Below are positions 25,346 to 31,870 of a stretch of DNA of 64,000 nucleotides, one piece after another. Made by a program: the position numbers and the translations under genes. The stretch is from positions 96,036 through 160,035 of the forward strand of contig JANWZS010000001.1 of the NCBI GenBank assembly GCA_025054855.1, written 5' to 3'. The DNA is from Candidatus Nitrosocaldus sp. Lineage in GTDB: Archaea; Thermoproteota; Nitrososphaeria; Nitrososphaerales; Nitrosocaldaceae. Positions within the stretch are counted from its first letter, which is position 1. Each line of letters opens with the position of its first letter. The notes beneath the pieces were generated by a model that saw only the letters and a program-made list of their open reading frames with translations, did no database searches and was not told the DNA's origin.

Positions 25346-26021
25346 CTACTGTTGCTGCTTACCTATCAACCTATTCAGTATATCAGCAAGCATGCTCATT
25401 GCCTTGGCAAGTTCAGCCTAGTCTCCTCGTTGCTCCTCCTCAACTAATTAAGGATCAACGTGAGTTTATGAGATCTCCCCATACTTTGCCTCTATAGGCT
25501 TGAAGTTTGCGTCTGTCCTATCAGCGAATGCCTGCAGCTTATCACCCACGCCCCTGATCTCCTGCTTTAGTTCCTCTCTTGTAGCATGTATCTCCTGCTT
25601 GAGATCATCCCTAACCAGTCTCAACTCCTGCTTGATCTCAGCGAAGTTCTGATCGGTCCTCCTTGCAAACTCCCTGAACCCACCTATAGTCATTGAACTC
25701 ATACATGAATACGCTCTGCATTGCTCCAGAGCCCTCATGCAACTCCTCAAGGCTCTCGCCGATTACCCTGAACCTGTCTAGCGATGTATCTACCGCTACC
25801 TCCTCCACATGCACCTCCCTCACGATCATGGGTGATGGTGCACCCCTTACGCGCTCAACGAACAAGTGTATCATCCTCACCCTGGGCAAGTACCTCAACC
25901 GAGCCATCTGGCAGATTCTTAACATAGCCGAGTATGCCCAGGTCCTGTGCGTTGTCAAGGGTTACCTCCTGAACCCAACTCTCTGCACCCTACCCTTGAC
26001 CACAAGCCTGTATGCAGGCAT
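25346..26021 (-). pseudogene. Acylphosphatase-coiled-coil fusion, decayed
   Basis: From ATG 26021 the minus strand reads MPAYRLVVKGRVQRVGFRR, the active-site loop of acylphosphatase (small enzymes that hydrolyse acyl phosphates). A shift leads to VTLDNAQDLGILGYVKNLPD and GSVEVLAQGEDD, the rest of that fold. A further shift leads to FVERVRGAPSPMIVREVHVEEV. The protein then continues as a helical region (VFMYEFNDYR, then GFREFARRTDQNFAEIKQEL) into a coiled coil (DLKQEIHATREELKQEI), and finally AELAKAMSMLADILNRLIGKQQQ. At least three indels and one internal stop are needed. A TATA-like TATATA near 26035 shows that the promoter was once real. Confidence 0.72.
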
Positions 26022-26063
26022 GAGCAGGGTTCAATATATAGTATTTAAGGATTGCTGAACTCA

Positions 26064-26126
26064 TGCTGGTGATGGTGATGGTACTGGTGCTGGTACTGGT
26101 ACTGGTGATGGTGATGGTACTGGTGC
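26064..26126. repeat. Imperfect GGTGAT/GGTACT microsatellite in a gap
   Basis: About 63 bp of alternating GGTGAT, GGTACT and GGTGCT units directly upstream of the dead acylphosphatase promoter. The same units appear inside genes of this window as Gly/Asp/Ala/Thr runs, so here they mark slippage outside a gene. Confidence 0.7.
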
Positions 26127-26323
26127 AAACCTGCATGGTCAGATGGGGCCTACTGCAGGATACATGCTGTACTGTCGATTAATATACTCGTTTAATATTA
26201 AGCACTGTTGTCAGTATGTAGAGAAGATGATACAGATCATACATTCTATATAAGCGCCCATCCCCATAGCAGACCAATAGGCAAACCATCATAGATTATA
26301 TTCAAGCGCATATAAGATACGTT

Positions 26324-27082
26324 ATGCAGGATAACCTGAAGGATAGGATACTCGATATGCTTGAGAAGGATAAGGCGTTCAGGAATGCCATAGCAGGTCT
26401 TATAGGCTACAAGGAGATACTTGAGAGGATAGCGAGGCTGGACAGGAAGACCAGCATGCGCATAGCAAGGTTGGAGGCTAGGCTCAGTGAGAGGATAAGC
26501 AAGATTGAGGCTAGGATAAGCAAGATTGAGGAGAGGGTAAGCAAGATTGAGGAGAGGGTAAGCAAGATTGAGGCTAGGATAGCTGAGCTGGATAAGAAGA
26601 TTACCGAGGTAGAGGCTAGGCTCAGTGAGAGGATAAGCAAGATTGAGGAGAGGGTAAGCAAGATTGAGGCTAGGATAGCTGAGCTGGATAAGAGCATACT
26701 GGAATTGCGGAGCCAAGTAGCTGGGTTATCAGCAACCCTAGGCATGGTAGTAGAGTCAGAGGCTAGAAGGACTCTCAGGGAGTATCTCATGGACCAGGGC
26801 TACAGGCTGAGTGATGTGAGGAGGAGGATGACCATAACGGTCGATGGGGAGAGTATAGAGATCGATATATATGGGAGGGTCAGCAGGGATGGGATGGAGA
26901 TGAACGTTATCGCAGAGGCAAAGTCGAGGGTCAGCGTAATGGATATCGTCAGCCTCGTGAATAAAGCTATGAAGGTTGAGAGGATCAAGGGTAAGAGTAT
27001 GAAGGCACTACTCGGCTTCAGGATAGATGATGATGCGTACGATAAGGCCAAGGAGCTGGATGTTATGCTCATCCAGTTATGA
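26324..27082 (+). CDS. Coiled-coil protein with PD-(D/E)XK nuclease-like domain (DUF3782 type)
   Basis: A 252-residue protein: a short N-terminal helical head (DRILDMLEKDKAFRNAIAG), a long coiled coil (residues ~30-125) built from SKIEERV/SKIEARI heptads, and a C-terminal domain (residues ~145-252). In that domain, EARRTLREYL, EIDIYGRV and NVIAEAKSRV carry the E...D...ExK layout of restriction-endonuclease-like folds. Proteins of this shape (DUF3782-like) are frequent and multicopy in thermophilic archaea; no function is established. A TATA-like element (TATAAG) lies near 26311. The heptads are coded by near-identical 21-bp DNA repeats. A related partial gene lies at 63545-64000. Confidence 0.75.
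   Translation: MQDNLKDRILDMLEKDKAFRNAIAGLIGYKEILERIARLDRKTSMRIARLEARLSERISKIEARISKIEERVSKIEERVSKIEARIAELDKKITEVEARLSERISKIEERVSKIEARIAELDKSILELRSQVAGLSATLGMVVESEARRTLREYLMDQGYRLSDVRRRMTITVDGESIEIDIYGRVSRDGMEMNVIAEAKSRVSVMDIVSLVNKAMKVERIKGKSMKALLGFRIDDDAYDKAKELDVMLIQL
26474..26695 (+). repeat. 21-bp tandem repeats coding coiled-coil heptads
   Basis: Four consecutive 21-bp units starting AGCAAGATTGAG run from 26498 to 26581 and two more from 26636 to 26677. Both sets are preceded by the same 24-bp block (26474-26497 and 26612-26635) and followed by a shared GCTGAGCTGGATAAG, so a larger segment was itself duplicated. Each unit is exactly one helical heptad, so gain or loss changes coil length without breaking the frame. 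Confidence 0.85.
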
Positions 27083-27409
27083 ATGCTGGAATTGGTTAGT
27101 GTAACAAGACTGCATACATACATACTACATAACGTAGTCGTGTAGTGCATTGTCCATCTGGCTAGTGTGTTCATTATGTGCCAAGATATGGCCATAACTA
27201 TTATCCACCTATCCATCCATTGATGAGTTAGTGCAATGTAAAGAAGATGCTTATCCACCACAATAATTGTCGATGCTAGATTCTACTGAAGTACTGTAGT
27301 GTACAGATGAGCAACAGGTAATGGAGGCAGGGAAAGGGTTGATGGTAGTCTCGTTGATAGTAGTCTCTACAGTGGGCGTGATCAGGTTATCGATCTGTAG
27401 TGATGAAGG
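27083..27409. other. Intergenic region, nothing recognised
   Basis: No frame with coding character was seen on either strand. The sequence contains short CATAC/ATCCA-type repeats and no clear RNA gene. Confidence 0.45.
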
Positions 27410-27595
27410 TCAGACCAAGGCACCCTCACGCCTGACCCTATCGGTATGGTTTATGTTGTATATCTCCCTCAACCTCTCATCATAGCACTTGCCACATACA
27501 ACACCTGGTATACCATACCTATCGAGTCTGTAGGGGAACCTTATCGGTGAGCCACATAGGGTGCATGTATCCTTACCTCTCTTGAATGTGACCAT
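27410..27595 (-). CDS. Small zinc-ribbon protein
   Basis: A 61-residue basic protein with two CxxC knuckles: CTLCG near residue 11 and CGKCYDERL near residue 34, separated by 19 residues. This is a rubredoxin-like or ribbon zinc fold of about 45 residues. The rest is a short helix (YDERLREIYNINH). Such minimal zinc ribbons are often nucleic-acid or protein adaptors; no specific family is recognised. It is read in the same direction as the MoeB fusion gene, 155 bp downstream of that gene's end. Confidence 0.65.
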   Translation of the reverse strand: MVTFKRGKDTCTLCGSPIRFPYRLDRYGIPGVVCGKCYDERLREIYNINHTDRVRREGALV

Positions 27596-27627
27596 GCTCC
27601 TGCACCACCACCATCAACCAACCAAAC

Positions 27628-27655
27628 CAGAGCAGAGCAGACCAGAGCAGAGCAG
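27628..27655. repeat. AGAGCAG short tandem repeat
   Basis: Four near-identical units of AGAGCAG or ACCAGAGCAG lie between the zinc-ribbon gene and the MoeB fusion gene, with no coding value. Confidence 0.6.
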
Positions 27656-27750
27656 TCAACAAGCCGATAGGTCACTTACAGCAGGCAGATAGCCCATTGG
27701 TCTGTACATCACCCCTCCTCCCACTACCTACATTATCCATCCCTACCTCA

Positions 27751-29130
27751 TCACCCTACTACTACTACGGAGCTGTACAGCCTCAGAGCATCATCCTCGC
27801 TCTCAGCACCAACTACCACTGCTGCACCAGACTTCAGCACGCTGAGACTCTTGCTACCATCTACCAGGGTTATGCCCATCTCGCCCCTGCTCTTCTCCCT
27901 GAAGCCAAGGGATGATGCCTTTGCTGCCAACTCATCCAGATCTAGGGCAAGTATGCCCCTTGGGGTTATGGAGAATGTTCTCTTGCCCATATCCCTACCG
28001 CAGAGCTCCTCGACCTTCAGTGCAACGCTACCTGCTGCAACGACATTGGCCTTTGCCTTTGCTTTGGCCTTACCATTGCTGCATACACACCCTTCATTCC
28101 TGCTCACCTCCACTGTGCTGAATGAGAGATCGTTGAGGTCTATGTAGAGCAGCCTGTTGAGCAGTACAGGCTCCTGCCCAGTGATTATCCTTACAGCCTC
28201 TGATACCTGTACAGCGCTCACTATGTACAGGATGGATGGGTGCACACCCTCTATGCTGCACGTTGGCATCTCATCATCGCTCAACTCGGGGAAGATGCAC
28301 CTTATGCATGCACTCCTCCCTGGGAGCACTGTACATGCAGAGCCTAGAGTGCCCAGTGCACCACCATACACGTACGGTACCCCTGCCCTCAGGCATGCAT
28401 CGTTGAGAGCGTATCTGGCATCTATACTGTCAAGCCCGTCTATGACAATATCACAGCCATTGATCACATCATCTGCAGTCCCTTCGTGTATGGATACTGC
28501 TAGAGGCTCGACATCAACATTCGGGTTTATGGCTCTAAGCCTCCTTGCTGCAGCCTCAACCTTCACATGCCCTATATCCGCATCCGTGTAGAGTACCTGC
28601 CTGTGCAGGTTGGATAACTCTACAACATCCCTATCCACCAGCCTTATGTACCCAACACCCATGGCAGTCAGCTGCATGGCTATTGGGGAGCCCAAGCCCC
28701 CAGCACCAGTTATGCATACCCTAGCATTCCTCAACCTGAGTTGGCCTTCGTAGCCTATGCTGTCGAGCATTATTTGCCTCGAGTAACGCTCCATCTCATC
28801 ATCACCGAGTTCCTTAACTCTCATCCTACCTGCTCCCATGCTGGCATCATAACTGCCACCAGCAACAGCAGGGAGTATCACTATCCTATCGCCATCGCTC
28901 AACCTTGCTTCAAGACCTCCAGAGAACCTTGCGTTCTTACCGTTTATGTATATGTTGATGAGGGCCTTGGGCTTGCCATTGCTATCAAGGACCCTCCTTG
29001 CAAAGTCATTGCCCATGATACTCACAAGGTTGTCTATGGCATCCTTGAGCGTATCCGCCTCCATGCTGACCTTCCTCTCCCCAGCGTTCCTGTTCAGTAC
29101 GGATGGTATGGTAACCTCAACGCTTGCCAT
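27751..29130 (-). CDS. MoaD-MoeB fusion: sulfur-carrier protein joined to its E1-like activating enzyme
   Basis: The 459-residue product joins a ubiquitin-like MoaD/ThiS domain (residues 1 to ~90, KALINIYINGKNARF and LSDGDRIVILPAVAGG) to a ThiF/MoeB adenylyltransferase. E1 landmarks are RYSRQIMLDSIGYEGQLRLRNA, the ATP loop GAGGLGSP, DRDVVELSNLHRQ, the zinc cysteines CIRC and CVC, and DEMPTCSIEG, where the catalytic Cys sits. The E1 normally adenylates the C-terminal glycine of the carrier, but here the carrier's GG is internal (GGSYD), so it would have to be cleaved or act only as a regulator. A ~100-residue extra C-terminal domain is unassigned. ATG 29130 follows a GGTGAT element; threonine synthase is 10 bp upstream. 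Confidence 0.85.
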   Translation of the reverse strand: MASVEVTIPSVLNRNAGERKVSMEADTLKDAIDNLVSIMGNDFARRVLDSNGKPKALINIYINGKNARFSGGLEARLSDGDRIVILPAVAGGSYDASMGAGRMRVKELGDDEMERYSRQIMLDSIGYEGQLRLRNARVCITGAGGLGSPIAMQLTAMGVGYIRLVDRDVVELSNLHRQVLYTDADIGHVKVEAAARRLRAINPNVDVEPLAVSIHEGTADDVINGCDIVIDGLDSIDARYALNDACLRAGVPYVYGGALGTLGSACTVLPGRSACIRCIFPELSDDEMPTCSIEGVHPSILYIVSAVQVSEAVRIITGQEPVLLNRLLYIDLNDLSFSTVEVSRNEGCVCSNGKAKAKAKANVVAAGSVALKVEELCGRDMGKRTFSITPRGILALDLDELAAKASSLGFREKSRGEMGITLVDGSKSLSVLKSGAAVVVGAESEDDALRLYSSVVVVG

Positions 29131-29139
29131 CCCTATCAC

Positions 29140-30363
29140 CTACACAGCTATCATGCTAGCAACATCCATATAATTAGGTTTAACTATCCTCGGCTCCTTG
29201 AGCAGATGCTCTATCGCATCTATGCTCTTCAGCCCATTCCCAGTTATGTAGCATACCACATGCTCATCTTTGCCTATCCTCCCATCCTCAACCAGCCTCT
29301 TGAGCGCTGCAACTGCAACCCCTCCAGCAGGCTCCGTGAATACGCCCTCGCACCTTGCAAGTAGCAGTATCGCATCCCTTATTTCATCATCGTCTGGGTC
29401 CTCAGCATACCCATGGAACTGTCTTAACCTCCTCAGAGCGTATATGCCATCCCCTGGGTCTCCTATGGCCAGGCTCTTGGCTATCGTGTTAGGATACTCT
29501 ACAGGGACTATCTCATCCCTGTTCTTCTTGAATGCATCAACCACAGGGGAGCACCCCTTGGCCTGTGCTGCCGTAACCCTAGCATTATCTATGCCATCCA
29601 CGAGGTTGAGTTCATGGAGCTCCTCAAGCCCTCTACATATGGCATTGAGCATAGCCCCGCTTGCAACTGGCACTATGAGATGGTCTGGCACCCTCCAGCC
29701 CAGCTGCTCCACAACCTCATACGCTAGCGTTTTAGAGCCCTCAACGTAGTAGGGTCTTAGGTTGACGTTCACTATACCTATAGGCTTCGTATCTGCCACC
29801 TGTGCCGCTATCCTATTGGCATCATCGTATGTACCATCTACAGCGATGAACTCTGCACCATATGCCAATGCCTGAGCGATCTTTGCATACTCTATATCCC
29901 TTGGTGCGAATATGTAGCATGGCATATCACCCTTGGCTGCATGTGCTGCAGTTGCACTGGCAAGGTTGCCAGTCGATGCGCAACCTACAGCCTTCAAGCC
30001 CATCTCCCTTGCCTTGGATACCGCTACACCTGCTGGCCTATCCTTGAATGAGAATGTTGGGTTAACGCTATCATTCTTGAGGTAGAGGTGCCTTAGGCCT
30101 AGAGCCTCACCCAACCTATCTGCCCTGTGGAGTGGTGTGAACCCAGCATCCAGGCTCACCACACTGCTCCTCTCCACAGGGAGGAGTTCGAGGTAGCGCC
30201 AGTAGCTCTTCTCCCTGCCAGCGAATGTGCTCCTGCTCACCCTCACCCTGCTGTAATCATAAGTTACATCCAGAGGACCAAGGCACTCATCACATACGTA
30301 CTTGAGGCTTGGCTCGTACTCCTGCCTGCACTCCCTACACCTCAGAGCCTTAACATTACCCAT
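29140..30363 (-). CDS. thrC: Threonine synthase
   Basis: This pyridoxal-phosphate enzyme converts O-phosphohomoserine to threonine. The N-terminal zinc-ribbon-like part CRECRQEY...CDECLGPL is typical of archaeal threonine synthases, followed by the PLP lysine in NPTFSFKDRPAGVAV (about residue 110), the phosphate-loop region (GCASTGNLASATAAHAAKG) and SGAMLNAICRGLEEL. ATG 30363 is preferred because GGAGGTG precedes it by about eight bases; an upstream TTG would be unusual. It is the promoter-proximal gene of a pair with the MoaD-MoeB fusion. A TTTAAATT TATA-type box lies near 30410. Confidence 0.92.
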   Translation of the reverse strand: MGNVKALRCRECRQEYEPSLKYVCDECLGPLDVTYDYSRVRVSRSTFAGREKSYWRYLELLPVERSSVVSLDAGFTPLHRADRLGEALGLRHLYLKNDSVNPTFSFKDRPAGVAVSKAREMGLKAVGCASTGNLASATAAHAAKGDMPCYIFAPRDIEYAKIAQALAYGAEFIAVDGTYDDANRIAAQVADTKPIGIVNVNLRPYYVEGSKTLAYEVVEQLGWRVPDHLIVPVASGAMLNAICRGLEELHELNLVDGIDNARVTAAQAKGCSPVVDAFKKNRDEIVPVEYPNTIAKSLAIGDPGDGIYALRRLRQFHGYAEDPDDDEIRDAILLLARCEGVFTEPAGGVAVAALKRLVEDGRIGKDEHVVCYITGNGLKSIDAIEHLLKEPRIVKPNYMDVASMIAV

Positions 30364-30542
30364 AGGTATGACACCTCCCCTACCCAGCATTGGCAAATAA
30401 AGATAACTAATTTAAAGTTTAACATTACTAAATATTCCTAACGATAATATACAACATTACTTTACAGATTGCGCCCATATACCAGATAAATTACAGTAAG
30501 ACTGATCTACTTGCTGAGGATTCACACGATCGTATATAAACA

Positions 30543-30869
30543 TTATCTGATTAATCTGTTATGGAAGCATGTCCTGTTCCCTGTATGGCATGCTGGCCCA
30601 CTGCTCTCAACCATGTAGATCAGAGCGTCGCTATCGCAATCGACCAGCACATCCTTCACATACTGTACATTGCCAGACTCCTCACCCTTCATCCACAACC
30701 TCTTCCTCGATCTGCTCCAGAACCATGCCTTCCCAGTCTGGATGGTGAGTTGGAGCGCTTCCCTGTTGGCATATGCTAGCATGAGCACATCCTTGCTGGT
30801 TGCATCCTGCACTATGACAGGTACAAGCCCATCGGACTTAAAGTCAACATCGTCTATGTTGAGTTGCAT
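30543..30869 (-). CDS. hisI: Phosphoribosyl-AMP cyclohydrolase (HisI)
   Basis: HisI opens the purine ring of phosphoribosyl-AMP in step three of histidine biosynthesis. At 108 residues from ATG 30869 it is the single-domain archaeal form, without the HisE pyrophosphohydrolase. Conserved pieces are [43 protein letters not shown] and the metal-binding [12 protein letters not shown] with [12 protein letters not shown]. The upstream in-frame extension to 30971 is rejected because it is not family-like and a TTTTTATAG box near 30890 places transcription at 30869. It stands alone, not with other his genes. Confidence 0.9.
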   Translation of the reverse strand: MQLNIDDVDFKSDGLVPVIVQDATSKDVLMLAYANREALQLTIQTGKAWFWSRSRKRLWMKGEESGNVQYVKDVLVDCDSDALIYMVESSGPACHTGNRTCFHNRLIR

Positions 30870-30960
30870 GTGACCGCTACAGTCGAGATCTATAAAAAGT
30901 TTGATATGGGATTGGTGGATGCTAGTGATACGGTACGAAACCCGCTGGATGATGGATGGG

Positions 30961-31001
30961 CATGCATGCATGGATGGATGATTGGTTGGTTGGTTGGTTG
31001 G
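30961..31001. repeat. ATGC/TGGA/TTGG tetranucleotide runs
   Basis: Tandem CATG/ATGC, then TGGATGGA, then five TTGG units abut the 3' end of the tRNA-Lys gene; the last unit supplies the CCA-like bases after the discriminator (30999-31001). Confidence 0.6.
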
Positions 31002-31109
31002 CGGGCCTGGTGGGATTCGAACCCACGACCTACTGGTTAAGAGCCAGCCGCTCTAGGCACTGCTAGGTTGCTCTGCTTTAGCAGTTCTGCCTGGCTGAGC
31101 TACAGGCCC
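31002..31109 (-). tRNA. tRNA-Lys(CTT) with an intron in the D-loop
   Basis: The 108-base minus-strand gene folds as tRNA: acceptor GGGCCTG/CAGGCCC, discriminator G, T-arm GTGGG-TTCGAAT-CCCAC, and anticodon loop CTCTTAA giving CTT (Lys). A D-arm with the expected GCTC/GAGC stem forms only if 34 nt (31055-31088) are removed between nt 21 and 22, leaving a D-loop of AGCCAGGCA and a mature length of 74. The insert folds into a stem (ACTGCTA/TAGCAGT) extended by AGGC/GCCT across an AGA bulge, a relaxed bulge-helix-bulge. CCA follows in the genome (30999-31001), perhaps by chance. Confidence 0.85.
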
Positions 31110-31190
31110 CATCCCATATCGGGTTCAAGCTCTATATTTAAAGCTTGAATGGTCTGAGTATAAACAAAATGATGGCAACTAACCTATAGC

Positions 31191-31775
31191 TCACTTTGCT
31201 ATTGGCTTGCTCTCCTCTATCAGCCTGACTATGGCCTCAGATACGCTGCAGTTCATGCTCTCCTTTACCTTCAGGAGCCTCCTGTACGCATCCAGCGTTA
31301 TATACACTGGTATGGAGCCAGTACCCTCCAACAGGGCCTTAACCCTGTACAGCCCATTCTCTATCCCCCTCTCAGCCTCCTTCTCCACCTTCACCTTATC
31401 CATTATGCTCCCTATGAAGCTCAGTGGCAGATCATAGTCGACTGTCATCCTGGTTCTGGTCCTATCCTCGCCTAGAGCCTCGAACTCAACAGTTATCATC
31501 CACCTCTTGAATGGTCCGTCTATCTGCTTTGCTACTATCTTCCTCCCTGGTATGTACTCGAGCGTCTCACAGTCCCACTCAAGCACCTTGCCCCCAAAGT
31601 TCCCTGTGATCCTGAATACCGTACCAACACCAAACCCATCCTTGACCTCTATGGGTATAACGTTCATGCCTATCTCCTTTGGGAACTGCTCAGATATGTG
31701 CTCTGGCCTAGCGAAGTACGTGAATACCTCCTTCACTGGTGCGTTTATTATAACCTCCTTGCTTATCGTGGCCAT
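31191..31775 (-). CDS. SRPBCC (START-like) protein with C-terminal ribbon-helix-helix-like segment
   Basis: A 194-residue protein. Residues 1 to ~145 are an SRPBCC lipid/ligand-binding fold of the polyketide-cyclase type: ISKEVIINAPVKEVFTYFARPEHISEQFP at the start and a long C-terminal helix (KVEKEAERGIENGLYRVKALLEG). The last 45 residues (PVYITLDAYRRLLKVKESMNCSVSEAIVRLIEE) look like a ribbon-helix-helix module, as in VapB-type antitoxins. A ligand-binding domain with a DNA-binding tail would make a one-component regulator; this is inference. It lies alone, diverging from the copper cluster. Confidence 0.7.
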   Translation of the reverse strand: MATISKEVIINAPVKEVFTYFARPEHISEQFPKEIGMNVIPIEVKDGFGVGTVFRITGNFGGKVLEWDCETLEYIPGRKIVAKQIDGPFKRWMITVEFEALGEDRTRTRMTVDYDLPLSFIGSIMDKVKVEKEAERGIENGLYRVKALLEGTGSIPVYITLDAYRRLLKVKESMNCSVSEAIVRLIEESKPIAK

Positions 31776-31823
31776 TGTGCTTCTTATCTGGACTCAGGAT
31801 TTAAAGGTTTCCTCATTGCACTC

Positions 31824-31844
31824 CTGTACCACAATGCATAAATT
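31824..31844 (+). promoter_or_regulatory. Promoter of the CopC-CopD gene with shared motif
   Basis: CTGTACCACAATG followed by CATAAATT at 31837-31844. It is a variant of the TTGTACCAYAAAT element found before two further genes of this cluster. The TATA-like CATAAAT is 34 bp before the ATG at 31871, suggesting a leaderless or nearly leaderless transcript. Confidence 0.5.
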
Positions 31845-31870
31845 GAATGTGGTAGTAGCAAGGTAGAGTG

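Noticed and set aside
26474..26695. CRISPR-like array
   Set aside because: The regular 21-bp repeats are contiguous without unique spacers and lie in frame in a coiled-coil gene.
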